A stretch of 64,000 nt of DNA, from positions 35,944,555 to 36,008,554 of the forward strand of contig OY744613.1 of the NCBI GenBank assembly GCA_963556255.1. The letters run 5' to 3'. How positions within the stretch are numbered: the first letter of the stretch is position 1; the number at the start of each line of letters is the position of its first letter. The notes below the pieces were generated by a model. It did not search any database. It was not told the origin of the DNA and saw only the letters and a list, made by a program, of their open reading frames with translations. The DNA is from Allolobophora icterica (Eukaryota > Annelida > Clitellata > Crassiclitellata > Lumbricidae). Made by a program: the position numbers and the translations under genes. Of this stretch, positions 52,469-54,892 are shown piece by piece.

Positions 52469-52754
52469 TGTTAAATTAATGAGTGAAATATTTCGTGGAT
52501 TCATGGTGGTCCTTCAACAAATGCTGATTGTTAGGATTACAAACTGTAAGCTGCACGTAGAGTACATTAATTTCAAAATTCTGCAGCACAACATACATCT
52601 TGGCATGTTTAAAGTTATTTAATATTTCATTCTTCTTGCGGTTTTACTTTTTCAGATCTGTCAGAGCAAAAGTGGAAATCTCAGTGCAACAAGAATACAG
52701 GCATATACAGCCGACTGTGTAGCCAAAGTCATCTCCAAGAGGAATTCTGTATAG
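17613..52754 (+). CDS. PHRF1: PHRF1 homologue, 12 coding exons, 833 residues (whole gene span)
   Basis: Twelve exons (listed separately) join in consistent phase from ATG 17613 to TAG 52752-52754. Order: acidic N-terminus (1-70), RING (C92, C95, C110, H112, C115, C118, C129, with Asp132 in place of the last Cys), PHD C4HC3 (C173 to C217), a basic Lys/Arg tract (about 300-355), L-D-P-F region, D-V-L-G-D-I-L-x-G-Q block, a poorly conserved segment of about 270 residues, and a C-terminal region ending K-I-C-Q-S-K-S-G-N. Human PHRF1 is a nuclear RING E3 ligase and chromatin reader, linked to TGF-beta signalling through TGIF and described as an RNA polymerase II CTD-binding SR-like protein; those roles are family knowledge. 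The protein is about half the human length (about 1,650), mainly through a shorter middle. Introns are full of transposons. An extra exon between 31656 and 35291 cannot be excluded. Confidence 0.92.
17764..18365. other. PHRF1 intron 1, first part, nothing recognised
   Basis: Unique-looking AT-rich intron sequence without identifiable exon, repeat family or RNA gene. Confidence 0.5.
18366..19110 (-). pseudogene. Family A LINE, C-terminal part with an intact 200-codon frame
   Basis: The minus strand has a long open frame (18423-19028) reading S-Y-Y-Q-L-R-Q-L-R-V, V-S-R-L-D-Y-C-S-A-L-Y, A-A-A-R-L-I-G-R-I-P-R, V-L-H-W-L-P-F-P-L-R-I, L-L-V-P-R-T-R-T-A-I and F-S-V-A-G-P-A-T-W-N-G-L. This is the post-thumb C-terminus typical of Jockey/CR1/L2-type reverse transcriptases. 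The 3' tail AGCGCTCCTGAGTAGATAAC and CTATATAAAAGCTC is followed by (AAT)n. One of the best preserved copies and thus fairly recent, but 5'-truncated, so not autonomous. Confidence 0.85.
19119..19530 (-). pseudogene. Family A LINE, second subfamily 3' fragment
   Basis: Directly abuts the previous copy. The minus strand starts its tail with TACAATACAAAAAT-type sequence (ATACAATAC repeat), then GAGGAGCTTTATAAATG, and codes pieces such as L-V-P-H-T-R-T-A-M-A-K-S-Q and H-W-L-P-L-S-A. The tail repeat differs from the (AAT)n copies, indicating a different subfamily. Confidence 0.7.
19531..20185. other. Intron sequence, possible hAT left end at 19610
   Basis: CATAGGCGCCGACTCGTTGG at 19610 followed by GGGTGCGAATGCACCCAG looks like a hAT-type terminus; no opposite end or TSD was located. 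Otherwise nothing assignable. Confidence 0.4.
20186..20287. repeat. Inverted repeat, 49-bp arms, at a LINE 5' truncation point
   Basis: AGATCTGACATGCCTGCAAA continuing for 49 bp is followed after about 5 bp by its reverse complement with two mismatches. The right arm reads continuously into the LINE fragment that follows, while the left arm is an inverted copy of the same stretch. Confidence 0.9.
20238..20640 (+). pseudogene. CR1/L2-like LINE, C-terminal fragment
   Basis: Plus strand reads L-H-Q-L-H-W-L-P-V-E-F-R-I-R-F-K, L-T-Y-K-T-L, R-N-L-R-S-S, L-L-V-G-P-R-C-G-T and F-K-K-R-L-K-T-D-Y-F-stop. The H-W-L-P-V-x-x-R-I-x-F-K ... L-K-T-x-x-F pattern is the canonical CR1/L2 C-terminus. It differs in sequence from family A. 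Confidence 0.8.
20641..20907. other. Intron sequence with a 19-bp inverted repeat
   Basis: TTTGGCACTTTATGGAGTTAAC at 20799-20824 is followed by GTTGACTCCATAAAGTGCC, a hairpin with arms of about 19 bp and a short loop. Nothing coding. Confidence 0.6.
20908..21128 (+). CDS. PHRF1: PHRF1 exon 2 (poly-Asp and most of RING)
   Basis: Acceptor CTTTGCATTTAG, donor CAAAG|GTATGC. Encodes a run of twelve Asp from twelve consecutive GAT codons (20931-20966), then C-P-I-C-M-C-P-F-G, V-G-T-P-D-L-C-D-H-L-F-C-L-E-C-I-L-E-W-S-K. These are the first six zinc ligands of the RING. The pure GAT repeat is a candidate for length polymorphism. Confidence 0.95.
21129..22046. other. PHRF1 intron 2, first part, nothing recognised
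   Basis: No repeat family or exon was identified. The donor-proximal part contains paired words (ACTCTCCTCAATT-like at 21538-21565) but no clear element. Confidence 0.45.
22891..22945. repeat. Three tandem copies of GTAACAGAGTTGACAATGGG
   Basis: A 20-bp unit in three copies; related GTAACAGAATTGAC and GTAACAGAGTTGAC occur at 25388 and 25579 near the other end of the same element, in the same sense. Confidence 0.85.
23771..25300 (-). pseudogene. Family A LINE with reverse transcriptase, frameshifted
   Basis: Longest RT in the window. The minus strand reads F-R-P-I-S-N-V-S-F-I-S-K-L-I-E-K, Q-S-G-F-R-K-G-H-C-T-E-T, L-L-A-L-Y-D-V-S-A-A-F-D-R-V-D-H (motif A), G-L-P-Q-G-S-V-L-G-P-L-L-Y (motif B), then after a frameshift Y-A-D-D-L-Q-S-Y (motif C), N-L-D-V-I-L-D-Q-E-L and the C-terminal blocks. 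The 3' tail TATATAAATTCC is followed by (GATT)n. The RT type is Jockey-superfamily (CR1/L2-like). It is the innermost layer of the nest. Confidence 0.85.
26071..27040. other. PHRF1 intron 2, unassigned part
   Basis: AT-rich sequence without a recognisable element or exon. Confidence 0.5.
27041..27180 (-). mobile_element. tRNA-derived SINE, 3' half
   Basis: (AAT)n, then TCTTTTCTTTATTTAAGCGC, ACAGTGAACATACATATAGT and ACATGTATACAGTAGAAGCA match the 3' half of the SINE at 9890-10215 closely. The tRNA head is missing (5' truncation). Confidence 0.8.
27298..27560 (+). mobile_element. hAT MITE, CAGTGCTTTTTT family, near-full copy
   Basis: Aligns end to end with 28685-28962: AGAAAAAAGGTTCCGGAACT, CAATTATGG, AATAAACACTGAAACAGTTC, GGTGCCGGAACGCTGTTCCG and GGCTGAAAAAGCACT. 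The left terminal bases have decayed and no clean TSD remains. Confidence 0.78.
27561..28109. other. Distal part of PHRF1 intron 2
   Basis: No element recognised with confidence. Two C/A-rich stretches near 27770-27860 and 27990-28060 have the look of eroded LINE 3' fragments, but motifs are insufficient. Confidence 0.35.
28110..28318 (+). CDS. PHRF1: PHRF1 exon 3 (RING end and PHD start)
   Basis: Acceptor TCTTTATTTCAG, donor GAGG|GTATGT, entry phase 0. Starts N-V-N-T-C-P-L-D-R-Q-V-F, completing the RING with Asp as the last ligand position, as in vertebrate PHRF1. It continues to the PHD start F-C-E-E-C-G ... L-L-L-C-D-G-C-D-R. The RING is thus split by an intron of nearly 7 kb. Confidence 0.95.
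28352..28560 (-). pseudogene. Family A LINE, 3' fragment
   Basis: Tail words ACATAGCTCCTCTACAAGAA and TTCAGAGGTGCTCTG, followed by eroded coding words in the usual order. Short. Confidence 0.55.
28610..29123 (-). mobile_element. hAT MITE, older copy hosting a same-family insertion
   Basis: Ends CAGTGCTTTTTTTC and AAAAAAAGCACTG with the perfect flanking octamer GTTAGAAG (28602-28609 and 29124-29131). After subtracting the nested copy (28685-28962 plus one TTTTAATT) the remainder is about 230 bp and matches the family in the minus orientation (CGGGATTTTAGCCCGCCCAT, ATTGTTCCG). Confidence 0.92.
28685..28962 (+). mobile_element. hAT MITE nested inside a copy of its own family
   Basis: Starts CAGTGCTTTTTTCTAG and ends AATAAAAACCCTG, 278 bp, with the perfect octamer TTTTAATT on both sides (28677-28684 and 28963-28970). 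Insertion is in the opposite orientation to the host copy, so the pair folds on itself. Confidence 0.92.
29132..30114. other. PHRF1 intron 3, nothing assigned
   Basis: Repeated words such as TTTTAAGTACCTCACAAAAG (near 29638) echo 21170 and 26310, possibly an old dispersed repeat, but no ends are visible. Confidence 0.4.
30115..30185 (+). CDS. PHRF1: PHRF1 exon 4 (PHD end)
   Basis: A 71-bp exon with acceptor TTTTTTGTGTAG and donor GCTGCT|GTAAGT. It encodes Y-H-L-E-C-L-D-P-P-L, R-V-P-R-G-D-W-F-C-P-G-C and supplies the His and last three Cys of the C4HC3 PHD finger. The phase joins exactly with exon 3 (Gly) and exon 5 (Ser). Confidence 0.95.
30186..31260. other. PHRF1 intron 4, first part
   Basis: Unassigned. 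GTTGTTATACGAAAATCGGA near 30669 and ATCGGATTTCTACAATTGAT near 31233, with ATCGGTTTTG, may be the two ends of an old hAT-like element (AATCGG subterminal words on both sides), but no TSD could be fixed. Confidence 0.35.
31275..31465 (+). pseudogene. L2/CR1-like LINE, 3' terminal fragment
   Basis: Plus strand reads L-P-V-H-V-K-N-A-S-S-L-E-T-F-K-S-Q-L-K-T-Y-L-F-K-Q, the typical C-terminal end of CR1/L2 elements, followed by a stop and GCTATACAAATCGTC with (ATT)n. It lies just upstream of PHRF1 exon 5. Confidence 0.8.
31505..31656 (+). CDS. PHRF1: PHRF1 exon 5
   Basis: Acceptor AAATTTCAG, donor TCTGAG|GTATGT. It encodes a segment after the PHD with P-V-A-R-T-I-V-A-E-R-V-R-N-A-V and R-M-T-R-R-Q-V-I-V. 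A second possible acceptor four bases downstream would create an immediate stop, which supports the chosen one. The A-E-R-V-R block resembles the corresponding part of vertebrate PHRF1. Confidence 0.85.
31657..32400. other. PHRF1 intron 5, first part
   Basis: No exon or element recognised. GCATGTTAGAT is inverted around 31713-31741 (ATCTAACATGCACAGCTGTA), a small hairpin. Confidence 0.4.
32549..32797 (-). mobile_element. tRNA-derived SINE with LINE-like tail (CORE-like), copy 1
   Basis: Read on the minus strand: GTGGGGCGTGGTGGCTCAGT (A-box-like), GGTTCGAATCCCACTC (perfect B box), then GACCTTGGGCAAGTCCTTCA, reminiscent of the CORE segment of MIR-type SINEs, and a 3' end GGGAGCGCCTCTGAGTAG ... 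GAAGAGGCGCTATAGAAATA. The last part resembles the 3' tail of family A LINEs, which suggests mobilisation by that LINE. Confidence 0.85.
32979..33370 (-). pseudogene. Family B LINE, C-terminal fragment
   Basis: The minus strand reads L-F-S-G-D-S-L-T-L, F-F-K-S-I-Q-S-H-Q-H-C-L-H-Q-L-L-P and F-N-L-R-K-R-G-H-A-F-E-L-P. The L-H-Q-L-L-P ... Y/F-N-L-R-x-R-x-H pattern also appears in plus-strand copies at 55240 and differs from family A. Confidence 0.65.
33380..34140 (-). pseudogene. Family A LINE, C-terminal part with internal small insertion
   Basis: The minus strand reads A-V-A-C-L-I-G-G-I-P-R-F-V-H-I-S-T-F, L-H-W-L-L-V-H-Q-P-I-Q-F-K, L-L-V-V-P-H-M-C-T-A-M-A-Q and F-T-F-V-G-P-S-S-W-N-R-L-P-L. A small insertion at about 33974-34065 ((AAT)n, TTTCTATAGCGCCGTAAT, GGGCGCTGTAAACATTAGTA) interrupts it. 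Stops occur at both ends. Confidence 0.8.
34395..34860 (-). pseudogene. Family A LINE, eroded fragment
   Basis: Tail TATAGCACCACTTG and CACCAGAGGCACTTC; coded remnants K-C-L-K-T-I-P-F-D-H-G-F and words of the motif B region near 34650 (GACCCTTGAGGAAGAC corresponds to the L-P-Q-G-S region). A bent copy with internal deletion. Confidence 0.65.
35146..35184. repeat. 15-bp inverted repeat
   Basis: CAACTCCTGAGTGTC and GACACTCGGGAGTTG pair with one mismatch around a 9-nt spacer, about 105 bp upstream of PHRF1 exon 6. Confidence 0.75.
35291..35551 (+). CDS. PHRF1: PHRF1 exon 6 (basic tract; acceptor uncertain)
   Basis: Encodes T-D-T-D-E-E-P-G-R-D followed by a strongly basic run (R-R-G-T-K-R-R-A, R-P-K-K-R-R-R-T, K-R-K-K-R-K-S-K-K-K-K). 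The donor AGAAGA|GTGAGT is good. The acceptor GTAATGAAG|ACT keeps phase 0 with exon 5 but has a weak pyrimidine tract. The alternative ACACAG at 35300 would need an additional upstream exon to restore the frame. Confidence 0.75.
35606..35833 (-). mobile_element. tRNA-derived SINE with LINE-like tail, copy 2
   Basis: Same order as 32549-32797 on the minus strand: GTGGGGCGTTTGGCTCAGTG, GGTTCGAATCCCACTC, GGACTTGGGCAAGTACTTCA, GGGAGCGCCTCTGAGTAGTA and CTATAGAAATATCTGGAATA. It starts only about 55 bp past the donor of PHRF1 exon 6. Confidence 0.85.
35850..35988. repeat. Direct repeat, left copy (about 135 bp)
   Basis: GCGCCGCTGATCAGAGTGGC through GATCATTTGGTTCCAACTTC is repeated nearly identically at 36863-36992. 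The unit joins a LINE 3' tail to what reads as 5' sequence of the next LINE copy. Confidence 0.85.
35995..36425. other. Eroded LINE-like or unassigned intron sequence
   Basis: C/T-rich words in this stretch look like heavily mutated LINE coding sequence, but no motif survives. No exon. Confidence 0.35.
36425..36910 (+). pseudogene. Family A-like LINE, 3' fragment
   Basis: Plus strand: L-R-S-S-T-A-Q-S-R-S-F-A-Y-V-G-P-S-A-W-N-C-L-P near 36690-36760 and C-R-C-L-K-T-F-L-F, ending GCGCCGCTGATCAGAGTGG and CGCTATATAAGTTTTCGG. Multiple frameshifts. Confidence 0.7.
36863..36992. repeat. Direct repeat, right copy (about 130 bp)
   Basis: Partner of 35850-35988, over 95 percent identical by eye. It spans the tail of the preceding LINE and the first bases of the next. 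Confidence 0.85.
36990..38020 (+). pseudogene. Family A LINE with RT motifs B and C
   Basis: Plus strand reads F-G-V-P-Q-G-S-A-L-G-P-L-L-Y-L-L-Y-T-A-D-M, H-L-Y-A-D-D-A-Q, W-L-S-S-N-R-L-S-L-N-P-A-K-T-Q-L and S-T-S-V-R-N-L-G-V-I-L-D-S-S-L, then a stop at 37441 and later blocks R-T-A-M-A-Q-S-C-S-F-V-S-I-G-P-S-L-W-N-Q-L-P. The 3' end is GGGAGTGCCTCTGG, TTTTGAAATACAATACAATC. Same subfamily as 62851-63694. Confidence 0.85.
38098..39430 (-). pseudogene. Family A LINE fragments split by an inverted segment
   Basis: Minus-strand words G-L-P-Q-G-S-I-L-G-P-L-L-Y-V-L-Y-T-A-D-L (39160-39230) and the family tail at 38098-38140 belong to one LINE. Between them, 38226-38259 and 38831-38863 are reverse complements (ACATATGTGACTTGCTCTGG then CAAAAGGAGGC). 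The 570-bp stretch between these arms is AT-rich and unassigned. Confidence 0.65.
39576..39790 (+). CDS. PHRF1: PHRF1 exon 7
   Basis: Acceptor TTTATTTATTTTAG, donor TTCAT|GTAAGT. It reads R-L-A-S-R-L-G-I-A-S-P-L then A-P-L-S-I-L-G-N-K-N-D-L-D-P-F. This corresponds to the family block around S-L-G-L ... S-L-S-L-F-G-D-x-x-x-L-D-P-F, a good landmark for PHRF1 identity outside the zinc fingers. Confidence 0.92.
39791..40133. other. PHRF1 intron 7, first part
   Basis: Nothing recognised. Confidence 0.5.
40134..40225 (-). pseudogene. Family A LINE 3' tail only
   Basis: TATTGTATTGTATTGTAT, ATTTATAAAGCGCCTCTCGC and TTCAGAGGCGCTGG are the 3' tail and tail microsatellite of the ATACA subfamily, with no coding part left. 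Confidence 0.7.
40226..41249. other. PHRF1 intron 7, remainder
   Basis: AT-rich. A C/T-rich patch at 40880-41090 may be eroded LINE coding sequence. No exon or element with readable ends. Confidence 0.4.
41250..41336 (+). CDS. PHRF1: PHRF1 exon 8
   Basis: Acceptor TTTCATTTACAG; encodes P-D-E-S-E-S-S-S-L-N-K and ends S-L-H-G-N-L-G. Two donors are possible, GTAATC at 41327 and GTATGA at 41337. Only the second keeps the frame with exon 9, so it was chosen. Confidence 0.78.
41337..42890. other. PHRF1 intron 8, first part
   Basis: No element with clear ends. A tandem pair (about 31 bp, GTGATGTTGGCCACAAAATG) occurs at 42217-42270 and a short (CT)n at 42699-42716. Confidence 0.5.
42900..43148. mobile_element. 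hAT-type MITE, 249 bp, perfect TSD
   Basis: Ends CACGGGTATCCGTAGG and, in reverse, CATGGGTGTCCGGACGG. Octamer GTTCTAGG flanks both sides (42892-42899 and 43149-43156). The interior carries G-rich repeats of the GGGGGCAAAAT type. It is inserted nine bases into a GGACAATTTGATGC repeat block. Confidence 0.9.
43149..43205. repeat. ACAATTTGATGC repeat block
   Basis: GACAATTTGATGCA, GAACAATTTGATGCA and AGACAATTTTAGCGC in tandem. Layout (GGT, then spaced ACAATT words) recalls the termini of the fold-back elements at 48305 and 52832; the opposite end was not found. Confidence 0.6.
43301..43668. repeat. Inverted repeat, about 128-bp arms, 111-bp spacer
   Basis: The left arm begins TTTGCCTTCTGACAACCCAG and contains CCAGCTGGAAAATTGAAAAC; the right arm, 43541-43668, is its reverse complement with a few mismatches. 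The spacer contains TTTACCCAAGAGAGATTAGG. It may be a fold-back MITE or an inverted duplication; no TSD is obvious. Confidence 0.88.
44080..44183 (+). CDS. PHRF1: PHRF1 exon 9
   Basis: Acceptor CTTGTTTCAG, donor AGATG|GTAAAC. It encodes Q-S-A-V-D-V-L-G-D-I-L-Q-G-Q-K-L-L and P-E-K-I-F-I-A-K-D, matching the family block D-L-L-G-x-I-L-x-G-Q-x-L-L ... R-D-G. A duplicate GATGTGATCTTTCTTGTTT upstream (44020-44076) doubles the splice-acceptor region. Confidence 0.92.
44390..44955 (-). pseudogene. Family B LINE fragment followed by family A fragment
   Basis: The minus strand from 44740 reads M-Y-V-S-P-A-W-W-G-L-L, F-L-C-R-V-V-Q-A-G-F-L-P, D-A-D-D-T-L-F and H-H-V-L-R-L-A-L-P (family B, post-RT). From about 44770 to 44955 it continues with eroded family A words. 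Confidence 0.72.
44956..45190. other. Short unassigned intron stretch
   Basis: Nothing recognised. Confidence 0.4.
45195..45490. repeat. Degenerate tandem repeat (TTCTGAGGTTCTTGAC)
   Basis: At least six diverged copies of a unit containing GCTGAAATC and AACTTTCTGAGGTTCTTGAC, spaced about 40-65 bp, just upstream of PHRF1 exon 10. Confidence 0.8.
45663..46477 (+). CDS. PHRF1: PHRF1 exon 10 (long, poorly conserved)
   Basis: Acceptor GGTTTTATTAG, donor CAAAAG|GTAAGG, 815 bp open throughout and in phase with both neighbours. The start G-S-L-R-P-N follows the K-D-G junction as in the family. The rest is Ser/Asn/Lys/Glu-rich without recognisable domains (H-S-T-G-D-T-L-V-F-G, Y-D-C-S-E-S-D-G). The translation before 45663 is intron. 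Confidence 0.85.
46478..46920. other. Start of PHRF1 intron 10
   Basis: The exon 10 frame stays open past the donor to 46726 (S-L-V-Q-C-D ... F-N-L-T-C-D), so a retained-intron isoform is possible. Homology argues for splicing at 46478. Confidence 0.5.
46921..47082. repeat. Inverted repeat, about 58-bp arms
   Basis: CTTAGTTGAGGATTGATGCG ... CACTTCCAT and the reverse complement (ATGGAAGCGCAGGACCAACA ... CCTCAACTAG) with about ten mismatches, around a spacer of about 45 bp. Shape fits a small hairpin MITE; no TSD identified. Confidence 0.75.
47083..47589 (-). pseudogene. Eroded LINE-like sequence
   Basis: Minus-strand words near 47240-47420 resemble the post-thumb part of family A, but no long motif survives. 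Low confidence. Confidence 0.4.
47593..47930 (-). pseudogene. Family A LINE, RT finger fragment
   Basis: The minus strand reads N-Y-R-L-I-F-N-R-S-F-L-S-K-I-V-E-K, then in another frame L-I-S-H-L-E-A-N-S-L-L-P-K and S-E-F-R-K-F-H-S-T. This corresponds to N-x-R-P-I-S-N-L-x-F-L-S-K-x-x-E-K and Q-S-G-F-R-x-x-H-S-T in better copies. Confidence 0.75.
48305..48936. mobile_element. Fold-back Mutator-like element with GGTCAATTCGGCG repeats, 632 bp
   Basis: The left end starts GGTGCCATGACAATTCGGCG and the right end, in reverse, GGTGACCGGTCAATTCGGCG. Each arm opens with four to six tandem GGTCAATTCGGCGCC-type units, then CTTTTGTTAACGCTTCTATT, then GATCCCGCTTCTAGTTTAAG repeats. Arms extend about 250 bp, nearly to the centre. 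The nonamer ATTTTCCCC flanks both sides (48296-48304 and 48937-48945). A 9-bp TSD points to Mutator-like transposons. No coding capacity. Confidence 0.9.
48946..49409. other. Unassigned intron sequence
   Basis: Nothing recognised apart from scattered direct words (GTTGCATGCTC, CAGGCAACAATGG). Confidence 0.45.
49418..49555. mobile_element. hAT-type MITE, 138 bp, perfect TSD
   Basis: Left end CAGGGGTTAAAGTGG, right end CCACTTTAACCACTG; octamer CCGGGGAT on both sides (49410-49417 and 49556-49563). Interior has repeated GCGTTCCCACTGCTCAC-like units. Confidence 0.92.
49631..49924. mobile_element. hAT-type MITE, 294 bp
   Basis: Left end CAGTGGCGTCACTGGAAGGG, right end CCCTAGTGATGCCACTG; flanks ATGATATC (49623-49630) and ATGGTATC (49925-49932) match at 7 of 8. 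Subterminal GGTGACACC words occur near both ends. Confidence 0.9.
49933..50263. other. End of PHRF1 intron 10
   Basis: Unassigned sequence leading to a clear acceptor tract at exon 11. Confidence 0.5.
50264..50380 (+). CDS. PHRF1: PHRF1 exon 11 (C-terminal helical region)
   Basis: Acceptor TTTTTTTACATTAG, donor CCAAAG|GTTGGT, 39 codons. It encodes A-E-A-Q-V-K-Q-A-L-K-P-Y-F and K-D-Q-I-T-K-Q-E-Y-K-D-I-M-R. The conserved pattern V-K-x-A-x-K-P-x-Y/F ... I-T-K-x-E-Y-K-x-I is the C-terminal domain shared by PHRF1 proteins. Confidence 0.94.
50500..51550 (+). pseudogene. Family A LINE, AP-endonuclease region
   Basis: Plus strand, in shifting frames: L-N-A-Q-F-L-G-N-K ... S-I-C-Q-H-S-M-D-I-L-I-I, later F-T-T-F-N-C-Q-L-I-I-V, then N-L-Q-L-S-Q-M-T-D-F and T-Q-P-T-Y-D-L. 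The order N-A-x-S-L-x-N-K ... D-I-L-x-x-T-E ... I-I-V-G-D-x-N is that of the APE-type endonuclease at the N-terminus of Jockey-superfamily LINEs. This 5' part is rare in the window. Confidence 0.72.
51640..51878 (+). pseudogene. Family B LINE fragment
   Basis: Reads L-M-Y-A-S-L-A-W-W-G-Y, V-L-I-R-Q-M-V-C-E-G-F-L-A and D-D-R-L-Q-L-E-V, colinear with 44740-44400 on the other strand. Confidence 0.75.
51900..52300 (-). pseudogene. Family A LINE fragment with motif B
   Basis: The minus strand reads P-F-G-L-L-Q-G-S-V-L-G-P-I-L-Y-I-I-Y-T-A-D-L, Q-P-Y-A-D-N-L-Q-A-Y and W-M-S-A-N-R-L-W-L-N-L-A-E-T-Q-F-I-W-L. The Y-A-D-N replaces the catalytic Y-A-D-D. Confidence 0.8.
52407..52469. repeat. (ATC)n/(AAT)n microsatellite
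   Basis: ATC repeats change into AAT repeats, about 190 bp upstream of PHRF1 exon 12. Confidence 0.85.
52656..52754 (+). CDS. PHRF1: PHRF1 exon 12 (terminal)
   Basis: Acceptor ACTTTTTCAG. It encodes I-C-Q-S-K-S-G-N-L-S-A-T-R-I, continuing the family motif K-I/V-C-x-S-K/R-S-G-x-x-x, and stops at TAG 52752-52754. No canonical AATAAA is seen close downstream, so the polyadenylation site is not assigned. Confidence 0.93.
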   Translation: MCQSKSGNLSATRIQAYTADCVAKVISKRNSV

Positions 52755-52831
52755 AAAAGATTATGAAATTCTTTACTTACTTATGGCGTTAACAATTTCA
52801 GCACAGTATAATGTATTATGACAGAACAGTC

Positions 52832-53300
52832 GGTGACCGGGCAATTCGTCGCTGGACAATTTGGCGCCGGACAATTCGGTTTGGACAATTCGTCGCGGAC
52901 ACTTCGATACGATACGTGTGCGAGCCCCATGGGGCCCCACTAATGAGGCATAAGTAGATCACTTCATAGGTAATTTAAGACAACACTATATCAAATCATA
53001 AAACGATGTATAAGATTGTTTGGTGCGACTTGTATTCTAAGCTTAATTAAAACTGTGAAGGCAACGGGTTTGTGAAAATCAAAGAAGATCAAGCAATGAA
53101 ATTTCGTTTATTAAGCTGTAAGGAAACAACTCAAATACATCAAATAGTGCTAAATATAACTTAATAGACGTTCGTTTAATGCAGTTATTTCTCTCCGAGA
53201 TCATCGACCCTTTACTTGCGACCCTTTACTTGCCGCGCCGAATTGTCCGGCGCCGAATTGTCCGGCGACGAATTGTCCGGCGACGAATTGCCCTAGTACC
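52832..53300. mobile_element. Second fold-back Mutator-like element, 469 bp
   Basis: Left end GGTGACCGGGCAATTCGTCG, right end in reverse GGTACTAGGGCAATTCGTCG. Several GGACAATTCGNCG units lie near each end. Octamer GAACAGTC flanks both sides (52824-52831 and 53301-53308). It starts only 77 bp after the PHRF1 stop codon, so it lies in or next to the 3' untranslated region. Confidence 0.85.
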
Positions 53301-53308
53301 GAACAGTC

Positions 53309-53580
53309 ATGGTGTTTTGTCTGGATCCATCTTCTAACTTTAGAAGCATATTTGAATCATCTAGCTACTATTAGGTTTTGATACCACATGATACTGTATA
53401 AGTGCATGTATTATTAAATTTCTCTGATTTTGCTTTATGAATCATGCCTTTTTGCCTGTATCACCATTGTAATGTCGTGTAGCTAGACATTTATGTAGCA
53501 CTTTCAAATGCACTCAGAAATGCTGTTGCACACAAATGGAACCCAAATCCTTCAATACAGAGAGTTCTGCAACTCTTGTT
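53309..53580. other. Downstream of PHRF1, unassigned
   Basis: Probably contains the end of the PHRF1 transcript. ATTATTAAATTTC near 53410 is AT-rich, but no AATAAA is present. Confidence 0.4.
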
Positions 53581-54317
53581 GTGTCTGTGAATTAGATCCT
53601 CTTTCCCCTTTCATTCTTAGTGACATTTTTGACGATTTTGCTCCATTTCTGCTTTATCTCTTTAATAGGTCCCTCTCCGAAGGTTGTGCCCCGCCTCGCT
53701 CAAGAAGCCTAAGCTTGACACAAACCTCTGCCAAAACTACCGTCCAATGTCTAATCTATCATTTCTATCCAAAACCCTAGAACTCTCTTCAACTTCTTCC
53801 CCATCTGGAACAATCTGGTCTTCTACCTCCCTTTCAGTCAGGTTTTAGGGCCCACCACTCCACTGAAGCTGTCCTCCTTTCTTTGCTTTCTGAAATTTAT
53901 TCAGCTCTTAATAGGTCGGAACTCACTCTTCTGGCGCTATATGATGTCTCCTCAGCCTTCGACATGGTTGACCACACCGTTCTCTACCTCTTGCGGTCTG
54001 AAGGGCCCCCTCTCCAGTTGTTCCAGTCATACTTGTCTGATCACACTGAAATGGTTATCTCTGTTGAATCTAGAACTCTGTGGGTCCCTGTTTAACTGGG
54101 TGTTCCGCAGGGCTCTGTTCTGGGCCCTCTCATCTTTATTTTATACACGCCAGGTATCCCCTCTCTCTTCCCCATCCATGTGGCTTCAGGACACCTCTTT
54201 GCTGATGATGTCCAGGCTTATGTCCATGGACCTCCTTCATCTCAACTTCTTTTTGCTGAGCACGTCGAATCTCTTTCTCATGATCATATATGGATGTCTT
54301 CCAATCACCTCTCCCAG

Positions 54318-54667
54318 GCCCACCGAGAGGGAGGGGCAAGGGGGGCAAATGCCCAGGGGCCCGGCGATTTTTAGGGGCCCGGGCCGGGTCCGCAATCAAC
54401 ATTATAAACGACTTTGCTGCAGCTAAATCCAGAAAAGTTGCTTTTTGATTAGCATAAATTTAAAATTAAGAACTGAATCAAATCATAGTTGTATATATAA
54501 ATATCATTATGTACGGTCGTACATGCACTTTTATTATTTCATTTTTTTAATTTTCTCTTAAAGCCTAAAGATAGTTTAAAGGCCCGTGAATGAATGCTCT
54601 GCCTAGGGGCCCGTGACTGCCGTGCCTAGGGGCCCGTGACTGCTCTGCCTAGGGGCCCGGAATTTCT
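54318..54667. mobile_element. GGGGCCC-rich MITE inserted in the LINE
   Basis: The LINE reading L-S-Q-A-L-N-L-S-K is interrupted after CAGGCCC and resumes at GGCCCTCAAC. The insert starts ACCGAGAGGGAGGGGCAAGG, has ATGCCCAGGGGCCCGG, and near its end repeats CCTAGGGGCCCGTGACTG. GGCCC appears at both junctions; terminal symmetry is weak, so superfamily is open. Confidence 0.65.
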
Positions 54668-54892
54668 GTTGGCGGGCCCTCAACTTGTCCAAAACCCAGT
54701 TTATCTGGTTGGCACTCCTCAGCAACTTCAGAAACTTGACTTTGCTCTGCTCTCTCATAGGTTTCCACTTTTCACTTTCTCGTCTAGCGTTCGCGATCTA
54801 GGAGTGACCCTTGACAATTCTCTCACCTTTATTGAACACATTTCCAAACTCACCTGCGCTTCCTACTTACACCTAAAATTATACCGGGCCTT

